DNA of 47,759 bases from NCBI GenBank assembly GCA_027298025.1, contig JAPUGV010000277.1, forward strand, positions 1 through 47,759, in the 5' to 3' direction. The notes under the pieces are model-generated. The model did no database searches, was not told the origin of the DNA, and was given only the letters and a program-made list of their open reading frames with translations. This DNA is from Chloroflexota bacterium (GTDB lineage: Bacteria; Chloroflexota; Anaerolineae; Anaerolineales; E44-bin32). This document shows positions 26,001 through 35,372 of the stretch, piece after piece (within the stretch, counting starts at the first letter, position 1; every line of letters begins with the position of its first letter). Position numbers and translations under genes: made by a program.

Positions 26001-27329
26001 CTAATTCAATTCGCCGACTTGCTCGACTTGCGCCGCTTTTGGCCACTCGAGCGGACCCGTTCTCTCCTCAAGGAGCGAGATTAGCCGTTCCGCGAGTTGC
26101 TCAGAATGGTGCCGCCAGGGGTTATCGTGGTCAATGAGATCGGCAGCGTAGAAAGGCACATCCCTGAGGCCCTCTGCCGGCGGCCCCACTAGCGAAACGC
26201 CTTTTGACAGGGCCGTGTCCAGGCAGTCGTTGGCCACCACCACATCCACCAGACCATCACCGGTGTGGCGAGTCAAGGCCGTCCAATGTGCTTCGCAATC
26301 GTAGTCATCGGTCTCGCCCTTCTGCGTGGCTACGTTGCAGACGTAGACTCGGAATGCTCGGCTCGATCGGACGGCGTCCGCGATGTCAGGAACCAGCAGA
26401 TTCGGCAGTACGCTCGTGTACAGACTTCCAGGTCCGATGATAATCATGTCGGCGTTTAGCAGCGCATGGATCGCCTCGGGATAGGCGGGCGGATCCGATG
26501 GCTCAAGGTACACCCGACGGATCTGACCCGGCACCTCTGGGATTCGGCTCTCACCCTCAACGCGGATGGTTCGGGATTCCAGCGCGGGCGTCTTGTCGGC
26601 CGCGAGCGAGACATCGGCCAAGGTGGAAGGCAAGACCCGACCCCTTATGGCTAAGACCCGGCCCGCCTCCAGAATGCCGCGGTCGAAGCTACCGGTAACT
26701 CCGCTCAGGGCCGCAATGAATAGGTTGCCGAATGAATGCCCTTCCAGCTCTTCTCCCTCAAGAAACCGGTATTGAAAGAGCTGCGTCAGCAGGTCTTCAT
26801 CGTCGGATAGCGCCGCCAGACAACTCCGTAGATCGCCCGGCGGCGGCAGGCCCAGGGATCGACGTAGCCGGCCGGAAGATCCCCCATCGTCGGCCATGGT
26901 CACGATAGCCGCTAAATTGCCGGTGTGCGTCTTAAGGCCTCTTAGAAGCGTCGCCAGGCCGGTCCCGCCGCCAATGGCCACGATCTTGGGGCCCCTGCCC
27001 AGTCGACGATGCCGGGCCACGACTTCCACGACCCGCTTGCCAGGCTTTACGTACGGGCTGAGGAGACTGCGATTGAGACGAAATAGCGCAAATAGCGAGG
27101 CTGCTACCCCTGTGAGTCCCACCAAGCTCGCTATGACGCCGACCGGCAGTGAAGTGACATCGGTAAAACTTGGTTCGCCCGATAGCGCCGAAGCCCCGAT
27201 GGAGATCCCGAGCGCAGTCAGAAAGATTCCCACGATCAGGAGTACGATCCAGCGCTTTATACCCAAACCGGGCTGAAGCCAGCTCCACAGCGTCCTCAGA
27301 CGGGTGTGGTCCGTCGATTTGGCACCCAC
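26001..27329 (-). CDS. yvcK: YvcK/CofD-like protein with N-terminal membrane domain
   Basis: YvcK proteins bind UDP-sugars and control carbon flow to the envelope; CofD relatives are phospho-lactate transferases. The 442-residue product has two predicted membrane helices (about 26-47 and 62-84) before the Rossmann-like core, with AIGGGTG (118-124), MADDGGSSGRLR, GNLFIAAL and IIIGPGSLYTSVLPNLL. The GTG at 27329 lies exactly 6 bases after an extended -10 box, so the mRNA may be leaderless. It heads the transcript yvcK-gap-pgk. Confidence 0.9.
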   Translation of the reverse strand: MGAKSTDHTRLRTLWSWLQPGLGIKRWIVLLIVGIFLTALGISIGASALSGEPSFTDVTSLPVGVIASLVGLTGVAASLFALFRLNRSLLSPYVKPGKRVVEVVARHRRLGRGPKIVAIGGGTGLATLLRGLKTHTGNLAAIVTMADDGGSSGRLRRSLGLPPPGDLRSCLAALSDDEDLLTQLFQYRFLEGEELEGHSFGNLFIAALSGVTGSFDRGILEAGRVLAIRGRVLPSTLADVSLAADKTPALESRTIRVEGESRIPEVPGQIRRVYLEPSDPPAYPEAIHALLNADMIIIGPGSLYTSVLPNLLVPDIADAVRSSRAFRVYVCNVATQKGETDDYDCEAHWTALTRHTGDGLVDVVVANDCLDTALSKGVSLVGPPAEGLRDVPFYAADLIDHDNPWRHHSEQLAERLISLLEERTGPLEWPKAAQVEQVGELN

Positions 27330-27335
27330 GCCGCG

Positions 27336-27344
27336 ACTATACCA
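27336..27344 (-). promoter_or_regulatory. Extended -10 promoter of yvcK
   Basis: The minus strand reads TGG-TATAGT, ending 6 bases before the yvcK GTG at 27329, so transcription would start at or next to the start codon. No ribosome site can fit. Confidence 0.55.
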
Positions 27345-27399
27345 AAGACCCAGTCGAGTGTCTACTGAGACCCCCGCACCGCCGTGGCAAGGCGGGAGG

Positions 27400-27405
27400 T
27401 ATAAT
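27400..27405 (+). promoter_or_regulatory. -10 box of the ABC ATPase gene
   Basis: TATAAT preceded by AGG, 37 bases before the ATG, with a GGAGGAGG ribosome site between. It is divergent from the yvcK promoter. Confidence 0.5.
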
Positions 27406-27442
27406 GCGAAATACGAGACTCTAACGCGGAGGAGGACGGCCG

Positions 27443-28546
27443 ATGGCTAGCGTAACCTACAATCACGTCTACAAGCGTTTCGATGATGTCGCAGCTGTCA
27501 ATAACATGAGTATTGAGATCGAAGACAAAGAATTCTTGGTGCTCGTGGGCCCCTCCGGCTCCGGAAAGACGACCGCATTGCGCCTGCTGGCCGGCCTGGA
27601 GGAGATTTCGGAGGGCCAAATCCTAATCGGCGATCGAGTGGTCAATGATGTGGCACCTAAGGATCGCGACATCGCCATGGTGTTTCAGTCTTATGCGCTC
27701 TACCCTCATATGTCGGTGTATGACAACATGGCCTTTGGCCTTAAGCTGCGGAAAACTCCGAAGGACGAAATTGAGAAGAGGGTGAAGAACGCGGCCGAGA
27801 TCCTGCGTATCGAAGAATTGCTCGACCGCAAACCCCGCCAGCTCTCTGGTGGACAGCGGCAGCGCGTGGCGGTGGGTCGGGCGATCGTGCGCGAGCCCAG
27901 CGTTTTCCTCTTCGATGAGCCACTCTCTAACTTGGACGCTAAGCTCCGCGTTCAGACCCGCGCCGAAATTACTAAGCTCCACCAACAGCTTGCCACGACC
28001 TTTGTCTACGTAACCCACGACCAGGTGGAGGCGATGACGATGGCCACGCGGATCGCAGTGATTCGGCGTGGCCTTATGCAGCAGGTCGATTCGCCCCAAA
28101 CTCTGTACGACCATCCCATGAACGTGTTCGTGGCCGGATTTATCGGATCTCCGGCGATGAACTTCTTTGATGCCAAGGTAGACCGATCGAATGGGCAGCT
28201 GATCATCGACTCCGAAGTGTTCAATGCCGTGGTTCCCGAGGCAAAGGCTTCGAGATACCAGGAGTACGTTGGAAAGCAGGTTGTCTTTGGCATTCGACCG
28301 GAAGACATCCACGATCCAAGTTTCACCCCCTCCGATGTTCAGACCTCGTTGGTAGAGGCAAAAGTGGATGTGACAGAGCTCATGGGAAGCGAGATCTTCC
28401 TTCATCTGGAGGCCAAGGGAAAAGCATTTGTTGGCCGAGTCGATCCACGCACATCCATGCGAGCCGGAAATGACGTCCAGGTGGCCTTCAACATGGAAAA
28501 CATCCATCTCTTTGAGAGAGAGGGTGATCAAGCGAGCATCATGTAA
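27443..28546 (+). CDS. Sugar-type ABC transporter ATP-binding protein (UgpC/MsmK-like), orphan
   Basis: ATPase subunit of CUT1-type importers for oligosaccharides or glycerol-3-phosphate. The 367-residue product has Walker A GPSGSGKT (36-43), Q-loop [10 protein letters not shown] (81-90), signature LSGGQ (134-138), Walker B FLFDEP (155-160), the H-loop VTHD, and a C-terminal TOBE/MalK regulatory domain (about 240-365, with FGIRPEDI). No permeases or cognate binding protein are nearby, so it may be a shared ATPase. GGAGGAGG precedes the ATG. A terminator follows at 28568. Confidence 0.94.
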   Translation: MASVTYNHVYKRFDDVAAVNNMSIEIEDKEFLVLVGPSGSGKTTALRLLAGLEEISEGQILIGDRVVNDVAPKDRDIAMVFQSYALYPHMSVYDNMAFGLKLRKTPKDEIEKRVKNAAEILRIEELLDRKPRQLSGGQRQRVAVGRAIVREPSVFLFDEPLSNLDAKLRVQTRAEITKLHQQLATTFVYVTHDQVEAMTMATRIAVIRRGLMQQVDSPQTLYDHPMNVFVAGFIGSPAMNFFDAKVDRSNGQLIIDSEVFNAVVPEAKASRYQEYVGKQVVFGIRPEDIHDPSFTPSDVQTSLVEAKVDVTELMGSEIFLHLEAKGKAFVGRVDPRTSMRAGNDVQVAFNMENIHLFEREGDQASIM

Positions 28547-28567
28547 CCCTGCCAATGCCCGACTCGC

Positions 28568-28594
28568 AGCCCCCGGACACGGGGGCTTCTTCTT
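28568..28594 (+). terminator. Intrinsic terminator after the ABC ATPase gene
   Basis: AGCCCCC-GGACAC-GGGGGCT (28568-28587) forms a 7-pair GC-rich stem with a 6-base loop and is followed by TCTTCTT. It lies 21 bases after the ATPase stop and 9 bases before the apgM ATG. Confidence 0.7.
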
Positions 28595-28602
28595 GCCCGC
28601 CC

Positions 28603-29814
28603 ATGCAATCACTCGATTTACTGACTCAACTCCACCGTCCATCCTCGGCGAAGATCATTCTGCTCGTTTTAGACGGTCTTGGGGGCCTTCCGATGCAGAC
28701 TGGAGGGGCAACCGCGCTCGAAGCAGCCGCGACCCCTAATCTTGACCGGCTAGCTCAAGAAGGAACGACCGGCCAAACGATCCCCATTCTGCATGGTGTA
28801 GCGCCTGGGTCGGGCCCAGCGCACCTTTCGCTTTTTGGGTACGATCCCCTGAAATACGATGTCGGCCGCGGCGTCCTGGAGGCCACCGGCATTGGATTGC
28901 AGGTCGCCCCCGGGGATGTAGCGGCGAGGGGAAATTTCTGCACGCTCGATGGTGACGGCCTGATCACAGATCGACGCGCAGGCCGATTACCATCCGAGGC
29001 GGCCGCTCCGCTGGTGGAACAGCTGGACTCGATTAAGATCCCCGGGTACACGTTCGAAATCCGACAGGTTCGAGAGTACCGCTTCGCCCTGGTTGCTAGA
29101 GGAGAGGGACTTGAGCCAGGGCTTTCTGACACCGATCCCCAGCGAGTGGGCCAGGCTCCGCTGCAGGTTGTCCCCGAAACGCCGCAGTCACAGGCGTCAG
29201 CGGAGCTGTTCAACCAATGGATTGAGGCCTCTCGTTCCGTGCTTGCCCAAGAACCTCTGGCCAACGGGCTGACTCTGCGAGGATTCTCGACCGATCCCGA
29301 GTTGCCACAGTTCGGCCAGAGCTACGGTCTGAATGCGCTCTGCGTGGCGGTGTATCCGATGTACAAAGGTGTTGCCAAGCTGGTTGGCATGGAAATCCTG
29401 GAGTTTGAAGGTGAAGATCCCGCCGATGAATTCTCCGCCCTCGGACCCCGATGGGACGAGTTCGATTTTGCCTTCATTCATGTGAAGGCTCCCGACAGCC
29501 GGGGCGAAGACGGAGACTTTGAGGGGAAGGCGGCGGTTATCGAGCAGATTGACCGGGAACTCGGCCGGCTGATGGACCTCGAACCGGCAGTGCTCGCGGT
29601 AACGGGTGACCATTCCACCCCGGCACGCATGCGATCGCACTCCTGGCATCCCGTACCTCTGCTGATATGGGCGCCCGATACTGTGCGACCGGATGACTCA
29701 CTTAATTTTGGAGAGCGCGACTGTGCCCGTGGCGGGCTGGGAACCTTTCCTGCCAAGTCCTTGATGGCGCTGCTGCTCGCCCACGCCGGCCGTCTCAACA
29801 AGTTCGGCGCCTAA
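28603..29814 (+). CDS. apgM: 2,3-bisphosphoglycerate-independent phosphoglycerate mutase, archaeal type
   Basis: Alkaline-phosphatase-fold enzyme interconverting 3- and 2-phosphoglycerate. From ATG 28603 it is 403 residues. Metal/catalytic motifs: LLVLDGLGG near the N-terminus, the SGPAHLSLFGYDP region with catalytic Ser, and C-terminal TGDHSTPARMRSHSWHP. I reject the earlier ATG 28555 because the terminator hairpin lies between the two ATGs and family members begin as MQSLDLL.. does. No ribosome site precedes 28603. Its end overlaps the convergent DUF1461 gene by 4 bases. Confidence 0.94.
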   Translation: MQSLDLLTQLHRPSSAKIILLVLDGLGGLPMQTGGATALEAAATPNLDRLAQEGTTGQTIPILHGVAPGSGPAHLSLFGYDPLKYDVGRGVLEATGIGLQVAPGDVAARGNFCTLDGDGLITDRRAGRLPSEAAAPLVEQLDSIKIPGYTFEIRQVREYRFALVARGEGLEPGLSDTDPQRVGQAPLQVVPETPQSQASAELFNQWIEASRSVLAQEPLANGLTLRGFSTDPELPQFGQSYGLNALCVAVYPMYKGVAKLVGMEILEFEGEDPADEFSALGPRWDEFDFAFIHVKAPDSRGEDGDFEGKAAVIEQIDRELGRLMDLEPAVLAVTGDHSTPARMRSHSWHPVPLLIWAPDTVRPDDSLNFGERDCARGGLGTFPAKSLMALLLAHAGRLNKFGA

Positions 29815-30494
29815 CCGGTGCGTGAGAGAAGCAAGCGCGAGATCATGTACAGCAGGCCGGCCTGGACCAGAGTCGCCACACCGACGGTACCAAAGGCCAC
29901 CTGCCAGAAACGTACGGGGAATAACCGAATCAAGGTGTCGCTGAACAGGAAGGTCCACGTATTTGGATCGAAGAAGACCTCGTGGAAGCCAACAAAAAGC
30001 ACCGAGAACGCGACGATCAACCCTATCAGCAGAATGACCATGACCAGCGCGGTCAGCTTGGCACCTCCCTGCAGGGTTTCCCAGATATATTGGCTGCCGG
30101 CGACTCTCCACAAGAGCACGCTGGTGGCGAGCGCGGTAACCAATCCAATGCGCCAGAGGTTTAAGGCTGCTCGGGTGACCTGCTTGACGTCCGCCATGTG
30201 GCCGAGCTCGCGCAGATTGTAAACCGGGGTGCCATCATCAAATTGCTGATCCCCAAGAAACTCGATTTCCGCATCATTCAGCAGATATTCGAGCGCGATA
30301 GGAGCATGGCGGAGCCGATCCGCTTGGGTAAACCCGTATAAGTCCCTCGGGAAGCCAGGCAGGGCATAATTGAAGCGCACGAAAGTGCTGGTCATCATCA
30401 GCCGCACGCTTGTCAGCACAAGGATTACCGGAATGAGCACTTGCAGGAAGACGCGCGCTGCCGTCAGCCATCCGGGTTGCGAAGTCGCATCCAT
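29811..30494 (-). CDS. DUF1461 (TIGR01906-type) integral membrane protein
   Basis: Function unknown. The 227-residue product has about four membrane helices (near 12-32, 110-128, 142-168 and 198-222) and the family signature in the third part: FHEVFFDPNTW-TFLFSDTLIRLFP followed by the RFWQ segment. The region between helices 1 and 2 is extracytoplasmic and begins RFNYALPGFPRDLYGF, also typical. The ATG overlaps the stop of the upstream fusion gene by one base (TGATG). It is the last gene of the seven-gene membrane operon. Confidence 0.85.
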   Translation of the reverse strand: MDATSQPGWLTAARVFLQVLIPVILVLTSVRLMMTSTFVRFNYALPGFPRDLYGFTQADRLRHAPIALEYLLNDAEIEFLGDQQFDDGTPVYNLRELGHMADVKQVTRAALNLWRIGLVTALATSVLLWRVAGSQYIWETLQGGAKLTALVMVILLIGLIVAFSVLFVGFHEVFFDPNTWTFLFSDTLIRLFPVRFWQVAFGTVGVATLVQAGLLYMISRLLLSRTG

Positions 30495-32062
30495 CAGGGC
30501 AGTCCTTCCATCCCCCCCAGCACAAATTGGAGCACAATCGAGTTGATTAGTTGTTCGACCGGCGCACGATCATCGGTGAACACGATGTCCGTTTCGGGCG
30601 TGGTTCGGATGTTCGCCGTCGCACGGTTGAGCACATCGATCAGTTCATTCGGTGCCTCGCGTCCTTCCAGGGCCAGGAGGTTTTCCACCAGGTTAGTGGC
30701 CTGCGTCGGCTCTCGCGTAGCATACAACAGCGAATTGAAGCTTCCCGGCACATCCACCAGATATACCGAGGGAAAGACGGCCTGGATCGTTCCAGCCAGT
30801 GCCTCGATCAGCCGTCTATCCTCAGCAGTACGCCCCACGTTTATCGCTAACACCCCCCGATCTTCAAGATGATCCGCCACGTTTTGGAAAAACTCAACCG
30901 AAGTTAGTTCCCAGGGAATATAGGGCGCGCGATAAGCGTCGATCGCGATGACCGAATACAGGTGCTCGCTTTGTTCAAGACCCGTGCGACCATCGGCTAC
31001 AATCGCATTTAGGTTTGGCTCGTTCATATCGAAGTATTCGCGGCCGACGCGGATGATCTCTGGATCGATTTCCCATCCATCGATAGGTACCGGTCCGAAA
31101 ATCTCTGAATACTGCTTCGCAATCGTGCCCCCGGCCAGGCCAATTAAACCCACCCGTCCAAGATCATCTAGCTCCACCGGGGCGGGATTGAAAAAAGGCG
31201 CTACGAGAAACATTTCCCATGTGCCGTATCCGTATGGAGGTGCACCTTCCTCCGGCAAATATATCGAGTGTTCCGCCAACCCCTCATTCAGGTAGAGCAG
31301 GCGCACGCCATCGTTCTCCACTACCTGGATGTAATTGTACGAGGACTCCGTTTCATACAGCGAACCGTCCTTGATTGGACCCGAGAGCGCCAGAGCGGAC
31401 AGGCCGATCAGCGCGATCGGCATCCATGCGTATCGCAGCATCCTGCGCGCACCACTCTCGAAGGCCAGACCTCCAAGTGCCATTAGCAGTAGAACTAGAC
31501 TGAACAAGAGGAACGTGCGGGCGGTGCCGATCGTTGGGATCAGCCATAATACCGGCAGAAAGGTTCCAAGAATCGAGCCTACGGTTGAAACCGCATACAC
31601 CCTTCCCGATGTGCGGCCCGCTTTCGCCGTCTCCGTGATCGAAAGACGGATAGCGAAGGGGGATACGCAGCCCAGCAGTGTGATCGGGACAACGAAGAGT
31701 ACGAGCACTGAAATGAAGGAACCGACCATAATCGCCGCGTCCAGTGCCTGCACTGCGACCGCCGCCTGCCGCAACACGGGCCGGGAAATTAGCGGCACCA
31801 GCCCCGCAGTGAACGCCCCCCACGCGATGATGCGATAGAAGGTGTCAGCATAGGGAGAGCGATCGGCCCATCGGCCGCCTATGAAGTAGCCGGCAGCCAA
31901 GTAAATCAGGATGAGGCCGATAATGTTTGCCCACACGATATTGCTGGTACCAAACACCGTGCCGAGCAATCGAGCGGCCGTGATTTCAATCGCCAGGGTC
32001 GTCATGCCGGCGGTGAAAACCGCAAGAATGATGAGCCTCTCACGCGTAATCAATCTGGTCAT
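30494..32062 (-). CDS. Membrane protein fused to spermidine-synthase-like domain
   Basis: The 522-residue product (ATG 32062) has an N-terminal half of about seven membrane helices (residues about 10-235) and a C-terminal Rossmann domain resembling spermidine synthases (about 280-500): IGLAGGTIAKQY, WEIDPEII, VADGR and DAYRAPYIPWELTS. In true spermidine synthases the gate-keeping loop is DSSDP-like; here it is DAYRAPYIP, so polyamine synthesis is doubtful and a methyltransferase-like or binding role is possible. The longer in-frame start at 32128 would overlap the upstream gene by 37 bases. It is the sixth gene of the operon. Confidence 0.82.
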   Translation of the reverse strand: MTRLITRERLIILAVFTAGMTTLAIEITAARLLGTVFGTSNIVWANIIGLILIYLAAGYFIGGRWADRSPYADTFYRIIAWGAFTAGLVPLISRPVLRQAAVAVQALDAAIMVGSFISVLVLFVVPITLLGCVSPFAIRLSITETAKAGRTSGRVYAVSTVGSILGTFLPVLWLIPTIGTARTFLLFSLVLLLMALGGLAFESGARRMLRYAWMPIALIGLSALALSGPIKDGSLYETESSYNYIQVVENDGVRLLYLNEGLAEHSIYLPEEGAPPYGYGTWEMFLVAPFFNPAPVELDDLGRVGLIGLAGGTIAKQYSEIFGPVPIDGWEIDPEIIRVGREYFDMNEPNLNAIVADGRTGLEQSEHLYSVIAIDAYRAPYIPWELTSVEFFQNVADHLEDRGVLAINVGRTAEDRRLIEALAGTIQAVFPSVYLVDVPGSFNSLLYATREPTQATNLVENLLALEGREAPNELIDVLNRATANIRTTPETDIVFTDDRAPVEQLINSIVLQFVLGGMEGLP

Positions 32063-32091
32063 GGATAATCGCAGAATTGTACTTCGTTGAA

Positions 32092-33177
32092 CTATTGCGC
32101 CACCAGGATCGCCAATAGGGCAGACCAAAAGAGACTGTACCGCAGCGGCCGCAAGAGTTGTTGCGAGGCGGAAAACAAAATCACAGCCAGTACCAGGCCG
32201 CTTGCAAATCGCACCAGCCCTAGCGGCTCACGAAAGGTCGAGAACGGCAGGGCCATCACCGCAATTCCATTCCCGAGCAGCGACCAGGTTTCCGCCGAAG
32301 ACATGCCTCTGAGGATCGATCGAACGGAGACGACTACGGCCCATATCGTGGGCAGCACGATTGTTGGCAAGAACATAATGAGAAACAGACCCAGTGCGAG
32401 CATGTCCACAGATCCGATGCGAAATAATCCCATGAAGGGGATCCACTCGAATGAGGTGGCCATATCCCCACCGCTTCCCAGTCCAAGGCTCCCAAAGGTC
32501 CTCCAAAGCCAGGCCTGCCAGCCGATGAAGATCACCAGGGAGGCCAGATAGGCGACTAAGGGACGAGTTCTCCGTTGCCCGGTCAGCTCAGCCAGGAGGG
32601 CGGCGGCCAAGAAAATGATCGTGGTTTCTTTTGCAAACAGGGCCAGGCCGAGCAGCAGTGCACTCCACACGACCCTGCCTCTCGCTCTTAGCAGCCATCC
32701 CCCCGCCGCGAGGCCATAGGCCAGGGGTTCCCCAAGTCCCACCCCAATGGGAGCCACCAGGCCCACCCATAAGCCATAAGACAGCGCATACCAGGGATTC
32801 AACACCCGATCCAGCAGGAAGCGCGCGACCGCCCACGTGCCTCCCCAGTGCGCCAGCAGGCCCGCAATCACCAAAGTCCATGGCAGCCAGGCTTCGACCC
32901 CCATCGACATCAAGCGTGCGGAGAGCGGGAACAGGATCCGTTGATACCGATAGGCGGGGACATCCAATTTCGGCCCGACTTCTTTCGGGTCGGGGTTCGA
33001 GGCGATGTAGTAGGAAAACTGCCCATCGTACCCGGGCGAGCCACCCTCAATTCCCTGAGAAAAGCGGGTACCCAACTCGAAGAGTTCGATTGGCGCCCAG
33101 CCAAGGCTTGCCAGGCGCCAGACAACGTAGGCGGCTGCTGCCAGGGTCGATATCGTTGCTGGCCAGAAGGCTCTCAT
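32092..33177 (-). CDS. GT-C-like integral membrane protein (YDGQF motif)
   Basis: Probable lipid-linked-sugar glycosyltransferase or related protein; not proven. The 361-residue product has about nine membrane helices. The first outer loop contains SPGYDGQFSYY (D51), a motif seen in GT-C-type membrane glycosyltransferases, where the aspartate in the first loop is catalytic. I start at ATG 33177, which overlaps the upstream stop by ATGA; the longer frame to 33357 encodes non-hydrophobic sequence inside the upstream gene. Confidence 0.75.
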   Translation of the reverse strand: MRAFWPATISTLAAAAYVVWRLASLGWAPIELFELGTRFSQGIEGGSPGYDGQFSYYIASNPDPKEVGPKLDVPAYRYQRILFPLSARLMSMGVEAWLPWTLVIAGLLAHWGGTWAVARFLLDRVLNPWYALSYGLWVGLVAPIGVGLGEPLAYGLAAGGWLLRARGRVVWSALLLGLALFAKETTIIFLAAALLAELTGQRRTRPLVAYLASLVIFIGWQAWLWRTFGSLGLGSGGDMATSFEWIPFMGLFRIGSVDMLALGLFLIMFLPTIVLPTIWAVVVSVRSILRGMSSAETWSLLGNGIAVMALPFSTFREPLGLVRFASGLVLAVILFSASQQLLRPLRYSLFWSALLAILVAQ

Positions 33178-35372
33178 TTGCGACTCAGGTATGCGAAAGC
33201 CGCCAACCCCACAAGGGACAGCGCAAGGCCGATGGGGACCGTGGTCGGACGGTAGCTGAAGTTCACCGTGTGTTGTCCCGCTGGAACCCACACGGCTCTC
33301 ATAACCCCATATGCAGGATAGCTTTCGGTGGCCCGACCATCGAGCTCGGCCGTCCATCCTGGATACCAGGTATCTGCCAGCACCAGCCAGCCTCCCTCCG
33401 GCGCCTCAACCGCAAGCTCCACCTCGTTTGGACCCTTATCTTGGAGGGCCGTCACCACGCCCAGACCGCCCACCTCCGGTCGGGGATCCCCTTCCAGCAG
33501 CACTTCTTCGGATGGGTCGAATTCTGGAGCGGTCGTTTTGCGGATGGCCTCCGTTGGACTCGTCACCCACTCTGCTCTCGGAACAATCCAGGCCCGCACT
33601 GGAGCCGATACCGGGTCATAGTGAGTCGGAACGTCCACAGCCTGCCATCCAACGTCCATATAGCGCAGCAATCGGTCGCGCAGCGCGGGGGTCGTACGTT
33701 CCAGTTGCACCATCCATGCGACATATCTTGCGGGGAGCAGAGGATCGAAATTGTTGACGGATGGTAGTCGATCCAGCAATAGCGTATTCGGCAGACCACT
33801 TTCTCGAACGATCCGCCAGTCGAGCTCGGGTTGAAAGTCGTCAAATCGAAACGCTATATCAAACTTAATTTCTCTCTCCACGTCTTGCGACATGTACAGA
33901 CGATGGTCACCAGACACTTCCTCACTGAGAGCGGTCGGGGCCGAGTTGAACTGGGCTGGTAATGTGGGATTGAGCCCACGACCGGCAAGGAAGAGGTCGA
34001 GCACAACGACACCGAGGGCGGCCGCGGTCCATCCTTTTCGGGCCGGATCCGTGCGCAGAAGTGTCAGGATTCCGCTGGCGGCCAGCCAGAGCCCGGCCAC
34101 GGCAATCGCGCGGGTGAAAGTCGGTTGGATGTCGGTCTCAAGTAAGCCGATCAGGGCGGCGACCACCAGGACGGCAACCGATCCGGCGGTGCCAAGGCGA
34201 ATCCAATAGAGTTTCCGCCCCCCCGCAACCTTCCAATGTTCGGCTCCCAGGCCTGCGAGCAGCGACAGAGAGGCAATCAGCCAGAGATTCCAACGTGTGG
34301 GCGCCTGGAATAAGGAAAACGTCGGGACATTCTCGAAAAGGAAGGTGAAGATGGGCGTGTTGTTTCCGAGGCTCAGTAGAAATGCGACCGCTGCAGTCCC
34401 GAGCAGGAACCATCTAAGACGGCCGCTCCTTTTGGAAAAGAGTGCACCGACGGCCAGGAGGAATGGAAGCACCCCTATGTAGATCGCGTCTTCCCAGAAA
34501 TTTCCGTAACCCCAGAAATCTGCTGTCCGCGGATTGCCATAAAGATCGGGCGCAACGAGCCCGAATAACCGCCAGGGCCAAAACGAATAGGTCAATGCGA
34601 ATTCAGGGTCTAGATCACCAGCCCGGTTGGAAACCGACACATACTCCAGTGTCGGAATGAGCTGCACGGCGGCAATGGCAAATGCGAGCACCCCGGCCGC
34701 CACCAGAGACACGACTGCTTTTCCAGCCGAGCCTGAGTAGAAGCGCGTACGGTATGCGACCCACGCAGCGGCCAGAATTAGCGTGTACCATGCGATCTGC
34801 GCGTGTCCTGAGAGCCACTGGAGGCCGAGCACCAGACCGAGCAAGGCCACGGTGCGCGGCTTGGGCTTTTGTGACAAGCCCTCTGCGGCAAACAGGATCC
34901 AGGGTAGCCAGGCCGCGGCGGCATTGATACTGAGGAAGCCTGATCTGGCAACCAGGTACCCAGACATCCCGTACGCAAGCCCTGCGATGGCCTGGGCAAA
35001 CGCACCGAGCCTCACGGACCGAGCAAGCAATGCCATGCCGAATCCGGCCCATATGAGGTGCAGCAAAACCAACAGCGTTTGGCCCCACGAGACATCCGTC
35101 GCTAGCAATATCCAGTTCGGCGGATACAGCAGCGCCGATTGATAATTCGCCAGCAGCGGTGCTCCCATTCCCAGCCACGGGTTCCACAATGGGAAGTGGC
35201 CCAAAAAAGCGATCTCTTTGGCCGCAGTGTGCCATGGCGTGAACTGCAGTAAGGGAGCACCCCAGAAAAGCGCCCGACCTCGGATCAGGTCGATTCCGAA
35301 GAGAAGAATCGGCCCGACTGCAATTGGCAGCCAGGGAAGTGCCTTACGGAAGGCAGGTTTGGTAGAGTTCAT
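33174..35372 (-). CDS. YfhO-like polytopic membrane protein, copy 2
   Basis: The 732-residue product has a membrane part of about 12 helices (1-480) and a C-terminal extracytoplasmic beta-rich domain ending in a last helix. Family features: FPLWNPWLGMGAPLLANYQS with YPPNW in the first loop, and YPGWTAELDG...GQHTVNFSYRP at the end. YfhO-family proteins act in glycosylation of lipoteichoic acid or other lipid-linked glycans. The ATG 35372 lies after a GGCGG ribosome site and overlaps the upstream gene by 29 bases. It is paralogous to the protein at 36888-39119. Confidence 0.82.
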   Translation of the reverse strand: MNSTKPAFRKALPWLPIAVGPILLFGIDLIRGRALFWGAPLLQFTPWHTAAKEIAFLGHFPLWNPWLGMGAPLLANYQSALLYPPNWILLATDVSWGQTLLVLLHLIWAGFGMALLARSVRLGAFAQAIAGLAYGMSGYLVARSGFLSINAAAAWLPWILFAAEGLSQKPKPRTVALLGLVLGLQWLSGHAQIAWYTLILAAAWVAYRTRFYSGSAGKAVVSLVAAGVLAFAIAAVQLIPTLEYVSVSNRAGDLDPEFALTYSFWPWRLFGLVAPDLYGNPRTADFWGYGNFWEDAIYIGVLPFLLAVGALFSKRSGRLRWFLLGTAAVAFLLSLGNNTPIFTFLFENVPTFSLFQAPTRWNLWLIASLSLLAGLGAEHWKVAGGRKLYWIRLGTAGSVAVLVVAALIGLLETDIQPTFTRAIAVAGLWLAASGILTLLRTDPARKGWTAAALGVVVLDLFLAGRGLNPTLPAQFNSAPTALSEEVSGDHRLYMSQDVEREIKFDIAFRFDDFQPELDWRIVRESGLPNTLLLDRLPSVNNFDPLLPARYVAWMVQLERTTPALRDRLLRYMDVGWQAVDVPTHYDPVSAPVRAWIVPRAEWVTSPTEAIRKTTAPEFDPSEEVLLEGDPRPEVGGLGVVTALQDKGPNEVELAVEAPEGGWLVLADTWYPGWTAELDGRATESYPAYGVMRAVWVPAGQHTVNFSYRPTTVPIGLALSLVGLAAFAYLSRK

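Noticed and set aside
28555-28602. Earlier start for apgM
   Set aside because: The extra codons contain the terminator hairpin, and family members begin close to the second ATG.
27623-28642. A 339-codon open frame on the minus strand
   Set aside because: It is the antisense of the ABC ATPase, whose motifs are complete on the plus strand; the minus-strand peptide has no recognisable domain.
32631-33767. A 378-codon open frame on the plus strand
   Set aside because: It covers the antisense of two membrane-protein genes, is rich in Pro, Arg and Ser as GC-rich shadows are, and has no domain.
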